Assembly (NCBI RefSeq): GCF_030272615.1
Contig: NC_081409.1
Span: forward strand, 533,056,291 to 533,120,290
Origin: Cryptomeria japonica
Taxonomy: Eukaryota; Streptophyta; Pinopsida; Cupressales; Cupressaceae
Direction: 5' to 3'
DNA length: 64,000 bases
The number at the start of each line of letters is the position of its first letter. The stretch's first letter is position 1. The notes below the pieces were generated by a model. The model worked only from the letters and a program-made list of their open reading frames with translations. It did not search any database and was not told the DNA's origin. This document shows positions 46,601 through 58,266 of the stretch, piece after piece. Position numbers and translations under genes: made by a program.

Positions 46601-46943
46601 CTTGTTGAATGCCTTGATCTAAACCAAATCCTTGTTAAAGAGTTTGTTCCTCATGTAATGTTTGAATTTCATGTTGCAGGTTCGGTTGATTCCAATCGAA
46701 AGGTGCATTTTCTCTTGGTGTTGGTGGAACACTCCCATATCCTAGTTTCATGGGTACAAACACTGGTTCATATAATGGAGGTGGTCCAAGTTGAACCATT
46801 CCATATGGTGGTAATGATGTGTTTGAGGAACCTTCAATTTGTACTGTTTGATTAGTTTGAGACTGTGAGTTTGATATGTTGTCAATGGGTTGATATGTTG
46901 GTTTGCCCATCTTCTTAGATTTTGACCTTGTTTCAATAGGCAT
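43650..46943 (-). pseudogene. Gyp-B Gag with long Gln-rich N-terminal extension
   Basis: One frame, interrupted by nonsense codons only, runs from the ATG at 46943 (MPIETRSKSKKMGKPTYQP) to 43650. The first 550 or so residues are low-complexity Gln/Thr/Pro-rich sequence (QQQYHIQQHVAASS, PQQQELYQDLYMPETPK). The conserved Gag core starts near 45190 with FEKYKGNGNPKDHIRAFFAA and continues with QAMDWYSHLPG, VNLFIQNLVPEMMYELKLK. After another Gln-rich stretch (44400-44480) comes a CEYHRSKGHKTASCFQLK zinc-binding segment (about 44190-44240). Gag packages the element RNA. The length (over 1,090 codons) is well above that of a simple gypsy Gag, mainly because of the Gln-rich extension. Confidence 0.82.
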
Positions 46944-46955
46944 GTCACTATGCAA

Positions 46956-48655
46956 ATGGAATTTTTAAAGGATGATGTATGATATGCAACTAAATGCAAA
47001 TTAAATAGATGAAAATGCAATCTATGGCAAGAATGTAACCTATGTTTTTGGTTGTTTTTCAAGATTTTGACAAACTTTTTGGAATGCAAATCTAAAAATG
47101 AGACCCTTAGGAAATTGAAATGATGTCTAGACCTCAAAGGAGAAAAGGACCAAGTGACAAAAGGACAAAATGACAATGTCTCCCCTATATGCTTGGATAC
47201 TAAGCTAGGTTTGACCAAATGATATTGATGACAAAAAGACAAAAGTTTGATAAGGTCTAGACTTCCTAACAATGACTTAGGGTTTATTCAAAGATTTGGA
47301 TTACTCAAGTATGACAAAACCTAGTTTTTGAGACTACACACAAGAAAGCAATGATTATGACAATGACTTAGGATATGATATGGAAATGATCTAAGGATAT
47401 GATATGACAATGCAATGATAAGGATATGCGAAGACCAATGACTTGGAATATGCGAAATGCAACCTATGCAACCTAAATGGAAATCTATATTAGATATGAC
47501 AATGACATGCAAACTTAGGGAAAATGATCTTGGACCTAAGTGCAAAATGAGGACGCTTGCAATGAAAAGGACTAAAATGAGAGAAGATGACAATATGCCT
47601 TAGGACCTAAGTGGGACTATGAAAAACCTAGCCTAAAGTGACATGAATTTTGAAACAAAGAAATTTAATGTGTTGACGACCATGTTCAAATGTTGGATGA
47701 ATACTTGGACAAATTTGGACCTTTGTTTGGATTGTGTTTTGAGTTGAATGTTGTTGATTTTGAAAATCCAAGTTGATTATGAGCACTTTTGAAAGTTTGT
47801 TTTTAATTTAACCTTTGACAATCACAGAAGACAAAATGTTTGTTTGACCTTGACTCAAGACAATCAAGCACATTTACAACAAATCCTATGGTTGGCAAGG
47901 GCAATATCTGTTGAATCCTCTACTCGAAATACAACACTTAGCCAGATAGCTAGACGCTTGGTAGCACTGGCTCCCCCTTACAGTGAACTCACTTCTCGGG
48001 CATACCAAGCTTCGAGTTCAAGGGGCATCACTTCCCAAGAACTTGCTATCTCTAACTAAGGAGTACATGAGAGGTGTCTTCGGCATGCGTGTATCACAAC
48101 GCCTGAGCCAACAGCTAGAAGGTTTTTGGTATCTAAACAAGAGATTCTAGTAAGGGCATCCATTCAGGTGGGTATTGATCTGGCGAATAAATCATCGCAA
48201 TACCATTCCAGCACCCGTTGTCTACAACTTTCGTTGCATCCACAGTTATTTAGAGTGGTTCGGGAGAGCTTGGCTTCAACCCGTCGCCACTTAGGGTTGT
48301 TCCCTCTCACCAATGCCCGTGTGAAGTGCCAGGCAAATCGGGAGGCAGGCCCAATTCTAAGGGTTAAAACATGCAAACAAACTAAAAGCAATCAAAGCAT
48401 GCATGGTGTTCATTAACCTTTAGGAAACTAAATGTGCAGCTACTTTAAAAATCACATGCAAGCTATTTTAATAGAAGTCTCTGGCCACGTCTTGCATAAG
48501 ATTTGTTAGTAGTTTCATTCTTAGTCTTCGTCACATGTAATGCCAAGGTAGGGCACAGAGAATCAGTACCAAAGAAAAGCAGAATATAAGAACAGAATGA
48601 AAACAAAGTAATTTGCAAGTAAAAACACTAATTTTCACCTCTGTTTCTGGCCTTA
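46956..48655 (-). other. Gyp-B leader / LTR region without genes
   Basis: No coding signal. 46960-47830 is AT-rich, with many GACAAAATGACAATG-type short repeats on the + strand. 47840-48420 is of more balanced composition and has two + strand open frames of 71 and 96 codons that show no protein features. The primer-binding site and the exact LTR end could not be fixed: GTGGCGACGGGTTGAAG on the minus strand (about 48280-48296) is only a weak candidate. Confidence 0.5.
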
Positions 48656-48781
48656 CACAGGCACATAATGTTTCAACATAGGCGCAGATTGCCTTGACAC
48701 AGGCACAAAATGCCTTGACACAGGTGCAGGTCTCCTTAACACAGGTGCATATCCCTCCTACACAGGCACATAAGTGTCTAG
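48656..48781. repeat. 21-bp tandem repeat, six copies
   Basis: Six exact-length 21-bp units, each starting CACAGG or CATAGG (for example CACAGGCACAAAATGCCTTGA), lie head to tail without gaps. The first half of the unit is conserved and the second half varies. 21 bp equals seven codons, but no long frame runs through the array. It sits inside the presumed Gyp-B LTR. Confidence 0.93.
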
Positions 48782-49282
48782 AAAGCTCTGGGTCACCCTG
48801 TTTCTTGAGTTTTTCACCTGCAAATCAGCTCAAAAGGCACTCAAAACATGGTTAAATGGTTAGTTCACGTTGGGTTCACCAAGAAATATAGTTAGGAATT
48901 TGGAAATCATCAAAGCAAATAGAAATTAGACTAGCTCAATCACAAAAAAACTAGATTGCAATGACAAATCCTAATTACATTCAATAGAGATACTGAAAAT
49001 AAGACATTTAAACCAAATGCAAACCATTACAAACACGAATGTCTCCTCCAGAATTATTCATTGTCCTTCTTTCTCCTTCAAATTGCTTTGTTTGTGGATC
49101 TCACCTACAAGTGCACAAGCATAGTATGAAAGCAAGATTGACAAGATGAGATGACAGCGTAAGGATACTAGAAGCGTGATTGATTCGGATCCTTGATTGA
49201 AGAAATTCATCCAATTTATAGACAAATTGGAGAGATGACAAGATTAGCATGAAGAGATTTGAAAGGAAATTTCAAATCAAGA

Positions 49283-49425
49283 ATGACAAATATGACAAAT
49301 TATGACAAAATTGACACTTTCTATGCAAGATTGATTGATTGACAAATTATGACAAAATTGACAAGATTGCTATGCAAAATTGATTGATTGAAAAATTATG
49401 ACAAATTATGACAAGATTGAAATGT
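49283..49425. repeat. About 55-bp tandem repeat, two to three copies
   Basis: The unit is GACAAATTATGACAAAATTG followed by a variable CTATGCAAnATTGATTGATTG section. It is repeated at about 49283, 49340 and 49397 with small differences. Confidence 0.7.
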
Positions 49426-49917
49426 CATTCCCATGAAATTAGGGGAAATATTAGAAAAATAGGGGAAAATAGAAAATTAGGTTTAGAAATGATGAATTGG
49501 AAATTAGGATATTAGAAATTGATGAAAATTAGGTAAATTAATTAATAATTTTTCATTCATTAATTAATTCACAAAAAGAGGGGGAATTAATTAGCCAATT
49601 AAATAAATATTTAATTGTGACAAGAAGACTTAGGATAAATAAATAAATTATTTAACCTAGAGGGAAAATGGCAATCAAGATTAAATGAATAAATCATAAA
49701 ACCCTAGAAGATGAATTAGAAATGCAAGGATGACAATTAGGTCTTGACAAAAGATAATTGATGTAGGGTCGATCATGATTCTGATTCTAATTGACAAAGG
49801 ACCAATGCTGATAAATGATTGAGATTGATTGACAAAAATCAATGACAAATTGACCAAGACTGACAAGGAGATCAAATTGATAGGTGCCAATTGACGAGGA
49901 ACAATGACTAATTGATC

Positions 49918-50186
49918 CAAACTAACACGATTGACAAGGACAATGATCAATGACGAATCGATCGCAAAATGACAAGATTGACAAGAGGATAAGGATTGAT
50001 GATGAATCAATCGCAAAATGACAAGATTGACAAGGATGAGGATCGATGACGAATTGATCGCAAAATGAAAAAATTGACGAGGACAAGGATCAATGACGAA
50101 TCGATCGCAAGATGACAAGACTGACAAGAGGACAAGGATCGATGATGAATCGATCGCAAGATGACAAGATTGACAAGAGGACAAAA
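49918..50186. repeat. About 49-bp tandem repeat, four to five copies
   Basis: Units read GACAAGATTGACAAGAGGAC-like, then AAGGATCGATGACGAATCGATCGCAAAAT-like, and are repeated in direct order. They carry overlapping small palindromes (CGATCG, ATCGAT). The 196-codon minus-strand frame here is a by-product of the repeat. Confidence 0.85.
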
Positions 50187-50612
50187 CCCTAATTCTATCA
50201 TTGATTAGGATTGACGATGTCCAAAATGAAATCGAATTGACAATGTCAAAATATGCCAAATGAGCACGCACATTGATGTGACAAGATAAGATCGACCAAA
50301 ATCATGATTGGAGATTGTTATCGACAAGACCAAATTCGACAGTGAGAAAAATGAAGAATGCAGAAGAAGGACTCGATGCTCGCAAATGATAAAGACCAAG
50401 TGCGCAACATAGAAGAAATGTTAATGCAATTCAAGAACCCTAAAATAAGGCAATGCGCAAATGTTAAAGTATGACTCCGCAAGCATTGACCATTTTTAGA
50501 TGTCTACACCTTACATACTAGTGATGTTGTCGACAACCCATTTCTGGAAATTGAAGGACTCCAAAGTGTAGTTACGGGCAGTGTTCAAAATGGTGTTCAT
50601 AGAATCCTTGCC

Positions 50613-51815
50613 CTATTCAGAGCCTGCAGAGTTAGGGTTGTCATCCTCCTTAGAATTCAGAGTAGCATTCTCACTTTCCAAGCCATTAGGGTTAGAGTGA
50701 GGGTTTTCAGAGTTACCCCCTTCCTCCCCTTCACCAATGTCCTCATCCTTATCATACTCCATTTCAGTATCAAAATCCTTACCCTTTTCCTCTTCCTCAT
50801 CACAGTGCACCTCCATTTCCTCATGCTCTATTTCAGCTTTCCTTTTTTTGAGGGTAGGGGCATTAGGCTGATCCTCATCTGAATCAGAGTCTTTGTAGCT
50901 CTCAGAGATATGAGCATTAGTGATCAGGGGGTCATCTTTGGTTTCCCTAGCCTTGTCCTTTAGATGTTCATAGATTAGCAGAATAAGCCCCTGGTGGGCT
51001 ATAGGGTAAGAGTTAGGCTTTTTAGCATGGTTGGCAAGACTCTCATTTAGAGAGGATGCTAAATAGAGAGGCAGGGATATTTTAGCCCCATGACAGAAAT
51101 GGTTCAAAATTGCAAAATAATAGTTATATTTTTTTGTAAATCTACCATCCACAGTCAAATACTCCATTAAGACCCTTAAAAATTTTTGCCAGAAGGGCTT
51201 TACCTGCTGGGGAATGTAGTAGGAGATGTTGTCTTTCTTCACAAGCTTGCCCTTCTCATCCTCCGATTTCAGGAAATTTTTGAAAGCTTCAGTTGCATAC
51301 TTCCAGTCTCTGTAGAATTTAGTACCCTCTATCTGAAGCCCTGTGACCTCTGCAACTAGGTTTTCATCAATGTGCCATATCTCCCCAAACAAGGTGACTT
51401 TATTGTTGCTCCAACTTATGGCAAACCCATGTGACACAGAGTTTCTGCTTCCGTGAAGCTTTTCCATATAGTTAGTAAAGTTGTATTTGTGAAGCCTTCT
51501 CTAGAACTTTCGTTCACTCTTCTAGTTTTCACATCCTAGATGCTCATTCCTGTTTAGGTTACCACCCATTTTGAGCTCCAAGTAGAGATACCCACAACTA
51601 AAATTCACAGTCCACAAATGAAACCCCAAATGCTTGTAATTTTTGGAATTCCAGTGTAGAGACTCTTTCATTGTTTTGAAATTAATGTTTTTGGCCACAC
51701 AATCCCAACAATTATTAGTATAATCTTCCTCACACATATGATCATGGAAATGATGCAAAAAAACACTCATTAACTGATAGTTAATCCACCCCCAAAATCT
51801 GTCTTTGGAACTCAT
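50613..51815 (-). pseudogene. Possible third ORF of the LINE (transposon-type protein of unknown role)
   Basis: The frame starts with an ATG at 51815 (MSSKDRFWGWINYQLMSVFL), only 22 nt after the ORF2 stop. It runs 400 codons with two TAG codons (51522-51524 and 51501-51503). Visible segments are FGEIWHIDENLVAEVTGLQI, GTKFYRDWKYATEAFKNFLK, VLMEYLTVDGRFTKKYNYYF and LNHFCHGAKISLPLYLASSL. The C-terminus is highly acidic (EEEEKGKDFDTEMEYDKDED) after a basic KKRKAE. The globular part resembles hypothetical proteins found widely next to plant retroelements, without a known role. No poly(A) or poly(T) run separates it from ORF2. It could instead be an older neighbour that the LINE happened to abut. 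Its end is cut off near 50510 by the Gyp-B LTR. Confidence 0.5.
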
Positions 51816-51837
51816 TCCCCAAAAGGTAATCATGAGA

Positions 51838-52310
51838 TTAACTTGACCCATTGATATGATCAAAATATAATTGCTCTTTATCCTCCCTTTTAATGTGAAT
51901 TTCTCCAATGTATTTGACCTCCTTCTCCAAATTGACCCCTTCATTAGCAAGGATATCCGCAACCTTATTGCCTTCTCTAAAAGTATGAGCTATGCTAATA
52001 CTAACATAGTTATTTAACAGATATTTAGCACTTTTGACTAAGTTAGTAACATTCCAAGAAATAGAGCTTGTACCTTTGAGGGCTTGTATGATGTTTAAAG
52101 AGTCCCCTTCGAGCCAAATTTTTTTGAATTTGAATTCTTGAGCTAGCTGGAGGCTTTTTAGCATGGCTAGAGCTTCAACCACATGGTTATTTTGGACCCC
52201 AAAAGGAGAAGCAAAAGAAGAAATGCAGATTCCTTGAGCATTTCTAATAACTCCTCCACCACCAGCCTTCCTAGGGTTCCCCTTAGCCACCCCATCAAAA
52301 TTTACCTTTA
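51838..52310 (-). pseudogene. LINE ORF2 C-terminal RNase H domain
   Basis: The acidic catalytic set is visible: Asp in VNFDG, Glu in VVEALA, Asp in LEGDS and Asp in NKVADILANEG. It is the best-preserved part of ORF2, with no internal stop for about 150 codons, and ends at 51838 with TAA. A stop separates it from the zf-RVT segment upstream. Confidence 0.88.
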
Positions 52311-55300
52311 TCCAATCATAATCAGGAAATCGCCAGACAATATTATCTCTCCTATTCTTATTGTCAGATCTGCAGACCTTATGTATTAGATTTCATTCAG
52401 TGAGGATGTCTTTTTCTATATCATTCATATCAATAGCAAACCATTGCTTATTATTCTTGTAAGGAATATTGATGTTCTCCTTTATAGGTCTGCAGATTTT
52501 TTCAAAGACCACTTGAGAATTACACTTAGTATCCCTAAATATTCTATTATTTCTTTCTTTCCAAATGCCCCAGCAAATCATGGGGAGGGTCAAAGACCAA
52601 AGGTTCTTGATAATTTGGCATTTTGTGGGAAAATTCTATTGCCAGATAATATCCTTGATACTCTTGTTCATAACCCAATTAATTTTCCATTTTTCCCACT
52701 TTTTACACCAAATTTCCCAGGTAAAGGAGCAGTGCAAAAAGAGATGATCAACTGATTCTCCCTCCTTCTGGCATAGCTCACATCTATGAGGGAATTTTAA
52801 ACCTCTTCGGATTAAATTGTCAAGAGTAAGGGTACTATTATGAGAAGCAAGCCAAAATAAAATGTTGACTTTAGGGATCAAAATGCTGCTCCAAACTTTA
52901 CTCCAAATGGGATTACTGGTCTGAGAAAAGGTGTTTTTGTAGGCTGAGGCAACCGTAAAATCACCTCTAGGATTACTTTTCTAGAGGAAAGCATCATCAT
53001 AGTCTTTGTTAGGGGAAAAGGACAGAAGCTCCTTCTGGAGTAAAGTAAATTCAAAATGTATAACATCAAGCCTCACCCACTTGTCCTCCTTCGAGTAGTC
53101 ACACACCATAATCCTAATCCTCCTTTTACATTCCTCAATAAATTGACTATTGTCTTGATCATAAAGAGCTTCGTTCTTCATCCAAGGGTCTTCCCAAAAC
53201 CTTATTTTGTCACCTTTTCCAAGGACCCATCCAGCCCCAGCTTTGGCCACTTTTATGGATTTAGTAATACTATTCCAGATGAAGGATCCAACAAGGATGT
53301 CTTTAGAATTAAGGACCCCTTGGATAGGCTGATTCTAAATATATTTGTCAAACCATATTTTATTCCAATCTTTCTTGGTATCATATGCTCTCCATAATTG
53401 TCTTGCTACAAGAGCTTTGTTAAAGGTTTTTAGAGCTTTAATCCCCAACCCTCCTTTGTTCTTTGGTCTACAAACTTTGTCCCAAGAAACCAAGGCTATC
53501 CTCTTTTTTTCTTCCACTTTTGACCATAAAAATCTCTTCTAAATTCTTTCCATTGCTTCAACAAATTTAGCCGGGATACCAAATAGGCCGAGGGCATAAA
53601 CAGGGAGGTTTTGAAGAGTAGCTTGAAGGAGCTGCAATTTCCTAGCCTGTGATAAAATTGAACTTTTCCATCCAGCAAGTCTTTTGTTGAATTTATCAAT
53701 AAGCATATCCCAAAAGGAATTCGGGGGAGCTAGACCCAAGGGAAGGCCCGGATATGTGGAAGGGAGCATATCCACCTTACACCCAATAATTTTAGCAATT
53801 TTTTGTTGTCTTATGACCAGAGTATTCATGAAGTAAATAGCCGATTTGTCCCAATTGAGTTGCTGACCAGTTGCCAAAGCATAGGAGTTAAGAGCAGTTT
53901 TGAAGGCTTCAGCCTCCCTAATAGAAGAATATCCCATAAGGATAGTGTCATCAACAAACTACTGGTGAGAGCAAAAAACATTGATAGAGGAAGGTTGAAG
54001 ACCTTTGATGGTTTTGCTCAATTTCAGATTGTGAATCAATCTGCTCATACTCTTAGCCAAAATGGTGAAAATGATAGGAGATATGGGATCTCCTTGTCTG
54101 AGCCCCCTTGAAGTTTTAAAATTTTTTGTAGGAGATCCATTAATTAGAATAGAGAACATAGGAGTGGTGATCAACTCTCCAATGATTCTGATAATCTTTT
54201 CATCAAAACCAAAGGCCTCCATGAGTCTGAAAAGAACATTCCACTCCACTCTATCATAAGCCTTCACCAAATCCAACTTTATCAGGAAACCTTCTTTTTT
54301 AGCAACATTGAGGGAATCAATGTTCTCATTTACAAGAATAATGGAGTCCAAAATCTGCTTGCTAGGAACAAAGCCTTTCTGCTCCTCGGAGATGATGAAG
54401 GGAAGAACCACCAAAATTCTAGTGGTCAAAACTTTGGATATGATTTTATAGAAAGAGTTACATAGGCTTAGGGCTATAAATGTGGAGTTGAGTTCCTTAA
54501 GGATTCTTCTAGGTCCAAAAAATTCTTTGACCACATTAACCGTGTCTTCTCCCACAATATGCCAGAAATCCTGGAAGTAAAACATAGGGAAGCCATTAGG
54601 ACCCGGAGCTTTATCCCCTTCAAATGTAAAAGACTGCTTTTTTAATTTCTCCAGTAGATGGGATAGCAGAAAGGGCCTTGTTCTGAATAGGGTTAATGAT
54701 CTTAGGAATGATATTAACCAAATTGTGTTGGTGGGTATGATAAATGTCCTTGTTACTTGTGAGGAGCTGATTGAAGAACCTGACAGCTTCATCCCTGATT
54801 TCATCCTTATTAAGTAGAGTATTATCCTCTACAATGAGTCTTGAGATTCTATTCATTGCCTTATGTTTTAGAGAATTCATGTGGAAAAATTTAGTGTTTT
54901 TGTCCCTAGCCTTCAACTAAATGGCCCTAGATCTCTACCTCCAATAGATTTCTTCCCTAGAGATAATGTTGTGGAGTTTGACTAGAATATCATCTTCCAT
55001 GGCTTTGGAATACTTTTTATAGCCATCTTTCTGTATTGAATTTTGGATCTGATCTAGTTCCTCCTTTAGCTTTTTCTTTGAATCAAAGATATCACCAAAG
55101 ACCTTCTTGTTCCATATCTTAATGTTGGTTTTGATATTTTTCAATTTTTTGGCAACTTTATACATGGCAGTTCCATTAACATCAATATTCCACCAGTTGG
55201 CAATAGATTTTTCAAGATTAGGGTGGGAAGTCCACATCTTTTCAAACCGAAAAGGGAAACTCAGATTATTCTTAAAATTATCATAAACAAAAGAGATGGG

Positions 55301-55978
55301 ATAATGGTTTGACCCAATTCTATTAATAACAGAGAGGGAGCATCTATGATAAAGAATCCAATCATTAGTAACAAGGATTTTATCAAGTCTTACCTGGATT
55401 AGATCTTCACCATCCCTTGAATTAGACCAAGTGTAGGAGGCTCCATTGAGATCCATATCAATGAGAGCATTGATATTAATAAAGGCCATCAGGTCAGATT
55501 TGCTATCTAGTTGAGCTTGACTACCACCAAATTTGTTAATGTCTTGTAGAGGAGTGTTGAAATCTCCCATCACAACCTAGGTGTTCAAAGGGAAAGAATT
55601 TCTTTTTTGCTGAATTTTATCCTAGAATTTACTTCTAGCAGATTTGGAGTTAGGGGCATATATATTAGTAATGATACACTCCTTACCATGAAAGATGCTT
55701 TTAGCTTTTAGGGATAAAATATTTCCATCAACATCAATCATATCTCTAGAGGTGGTATTTTTGTTCCAGAAAATAGCAACCCCTCTAGAAGCTCCATTCA
55801 AGCTACTACCACAAACCCCTCCATTTTTAAAGAACTTTAATTTCTCCACTTTCTCTTTACTCATTTTGGTTTCCTGAACTAGGATAATATCCATATTTTG
55901 ATCTCTAATGAAGTTCCTTAATATATCCTATTTATTGAGACCATTTAGGCCTCTGATATTCCAAGATATTACCTTCAT
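51838..55978 (-). pseudogene. LINE ORF2: endonuclease, reverse transcriptase, RNase H
   Basis: ORF2 makes the nick, primes on the target and reverse-transcribes the LINE RNA. It starts at ATG 55978 (MKVISWNIRGLNGLNK), 32 nt after ORF1. The domains are endonuclease (55978-55280: VQETKMS, NIYAPNS, VMGDFNTPL, SNHYPISF), RT (about 54600-53500: GDKAPGPNGFPMFYFQDFWH, FVPSKQILDSIIL, KLDLVKAYDRVEW, GLRQGDPISP, catalytic FVDD), zf-RVT (about 52800: HRCELCQKEGESVDHLFLHC) and RNase H (52310-51838: VNFDGVAKGNPRKAGGGG, VVEALA, EGDSLNII, NKVADILANEG). There is only one frameshift (near 54640); all other breaks are nonsense codons, including one just before FVDD. This is an L1-type plant LINE with C-terminal RNase H. 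Confidence 0.9.
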
Positions 55979-56010
55979 TTGGAAGCCTGAGGGCAAGATT
56001 CCTTGATAGT

Positions 56011-57678
56011 TCACTGCCTTCCATCAGCTATATTTTGCTTGCTCTCCTGGTCCCTATGCCATTTCATAGTTTTATGTCCTGGTGGGGATCTTGAAACACC
56101 AAAATCAGCCTTGGACTTGGTTTTGGTTTTCACTCCATTAAGGCCTCCTGCCTTCTTGGTTTTAATTTTCTTTCCATTTCCTGTTGTGTTTTCTTCTTGT
56201 TCTACTCTAGGCTCATCTTGCATACTACTTCATAGTTCTTCTCTTTTCTGGGATGATGTAGGCATATCAACTCTAATATTCTGGAATAAAGCATTTAAAT
56301 TTACCTGAGGCGATCCAAACTTGTTGCTCCTTCCCAGTTTTATTTCATGTTCTTCAAAATCATCATCTAGGCAGTGTTCAACTTTTTTTTATATAGAATC
56401 TTGAAAGGCCTCATGATGAGAGTCAGTGATATTCTCAATCTCATCATCTTCAAGTGTCTCTTCACTAATTTCATTCTCCTTCTCTTGTGTCTGTAGAGCC
56501 TCAAAGGTATTGACTATTTTAATCTCAAACTCCTTGAGTTCATTCTTTTTGTTCTCCTTCATAGGGGGGTTCTTAGGACGGTCAGTTCTATCTACTTCCA
56601 GTGGTTCGGATCTATTGATCGAACTTCCACTTTTTCATTCTAACTTGTTACCTTCTTTATTATAATTTTTTTTTTTCCAAACCTGTTTATGGATATTTAT
56701 CGTCACAGGTTTTTTAGGGTTGCTGGGACAAGCCTTAGCCCAGTGACTAGTTTTTTTGCAAGAAAAGCACACAAAGGGGAGTAATTCAAATTCTATTGAC
56801 TGTTCCCATAACCCAAGTTTGGAGTTTATATCAATAGTGCTAGGGAGGTCCATATTGTGCGAGATGTTGACACAGATATACGCATAAACTAGTCTCTTGT
56901 GGGCTACTATCATTGGGTCTATTGCAACAAGCTCCCCAAAGGAGTTAGCAATCCCTGAGAAAACATCCTCCACCCAGTATTCCAACGGCAACCCTGGCAA
57001 CCTAACCCAAACCGGAGCATATTCAAAGAAAGAATCATTGAGTTCCATGTTAGGAGACCATTTTCTAATAGATAGAGAGGATTTGCCAAACATCCAGGGG
57101 CCACCACTTAAAGCAACTTCCATATCTTCCCCGCAGGAGAAATAAAATACAAAAAAGCCTCTAGGCAGGGCAGAGACATCAACCTGTCCTTTCATTCTCC
57201 ATTTTCTCTTAACAAAAGACCTAACATCCTCAATATTAGGTCGAGGTCCAACAAACTTCCCCACCAAGGAAAAAGACATTAAAGAGATGCTATGATCGAT
57301 AACTAAATCAGGAATCTCAATAGCAAGTTTACCCATTTTATTATCTGAGATATCTTTCACGAAGGGGAAAGATGATTTACCAGTCAATTTTCCAGATGCT
57401 TTCCTTGCAAAAAGACTACTCCAGGGTTTAGAGATTTGCCCCTCCTTGAAATTTTCTGAGTCAACCTTCACCACCTCGGGGCTCAGTTCTTAGGAATCTT
57501 TTAACTTTTCATGGTCGGGAGGAGGGTCCTGTATCCGTGGGTCCCCATCCTGCCTCCCATCCTCATCATCGATTGCTTGTCCTTGAGCTGCAGTGGATTT
57601 AGAACCAAAGGATCCAGGCTTGTTGTTCCCTCCTTTTCTCGATTTCAAATTTCCCAATGCAAACGTTGTTCCCTCCAT
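56011..57678 (-). pseudogene. LINE ORF1: DUF4283-like RNA-binding protein with CCHC knuckle
   Basis: ORF1 would coat the LINE RNA. From ATG 57678 (MEGTTFALGNLKSRKGGNN) one frame continues to 56011, broken only by about four nonsense codons (including one at about 57490 and one at about 56635). The conserved region has FVGPRPNIEDVRSFVKRKWR, ALPRGFFVFYFSCGEDMEVA, GGPWMFGKSSLSIRKWSPNM, YAPVWVRLPGLPLEYW, typical of the DUF4283 part of plant L1 ORF1. It is followed by CFSCKKTSHWAKAC, a CX2CX4HX4C zinc knuckle (about 56730-56770). The C-terminal third is acidic, then basic. ORF1 and ORF2 are in different frames. Confidence 0.9.
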
Positions 57679-58266
57679 GCTTCTTGCCAAAAAATTTTGC
57701 CTATTAAAGTTAACTAAATCAAATATAATAATTTCCTAGCCAATAACTCTGCATTAATGTTGAAATAAATCCCCTTAAACATTAATTATTAAATTACCCC
57801 TATAGCCTAAAATTAATCATTTTACTTTATAAAATATCCATTAATAAATTCCTTAAGAAAATTAACAATACATGTATATATATACATTTACAACTAATTC
57901 CCTAATACCTATTATAAAAAGAATAACTATCTTAAAATAAATAACTTAAGTTTTAAATGGGTTTTCCCATTTCAAAATTTAAAAAGGCTTTCCCCCCTTA
58001 TTGCTTTATTTCTCTCATTTTTATATTAACTCTAACTAGGGTTTATTTATTTTTATATCTTTGTGACTCTATTTTTCTTTTGTTATTTATTAACCCTAAC
58101 CCGAAATTGGGTTAGGGTTTCATTTCCTACTAAGTTGTTTTTGACTCTATGTGTGTATGTGTAGGGGAAAATGGGATGGCGACCATGGAAATGGCGGAGG
58201 AAGGCTGAAGGAGGCGGAGATCAGGGTGAACCGTACTATGGTGTCGTGGCACCACACACTAAATCG

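Larger units (their letters stand above)
48782..50509 (-). repeat. Gyp-B 5' LTR (right boundary TGTAGACATC at 50509)
   Basis: On the minus strand TGTAGACATCTAAAAATGG starts at about 50509, a plausible LTR start upstream of Gyp-B Gag. The LTR also includes the 21-bp array and probably extends to somewhere between 46960 and 48650. It has no genes: the 196-codon minus-strand frame at 49681-50271 lies across the tandem repeats. Two repeat blocks lie within it (49283-49425 and 49918-50186). Confidence 0.55.

Noticed and set aside
45591-46855. Plus-strand frames opposite Gyp-B Gag
   Set aside because: They are antisense shadows of the Gln-rich Gag frame.
48280-48296. GTGGCGACGGGTTGAAG as the Gyp-B primer-binding site
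   Set aside because: Only a partial resemblance to known tRNA ends, and no clear ...CA LTR end next to it.
47844-48416. Two + strand frames of 71 and 96 codons
   Set aside because: No protein features; they lie in the Gyp-B leader/LTR and run opposite to the element.
49681-50271. 196-codon minus-strand frame
   Set aside because: It runs across the 49-bp tandem repeat in an LTR; its repeated Ser/Ile/Leu segments mirror the DNA repeat.
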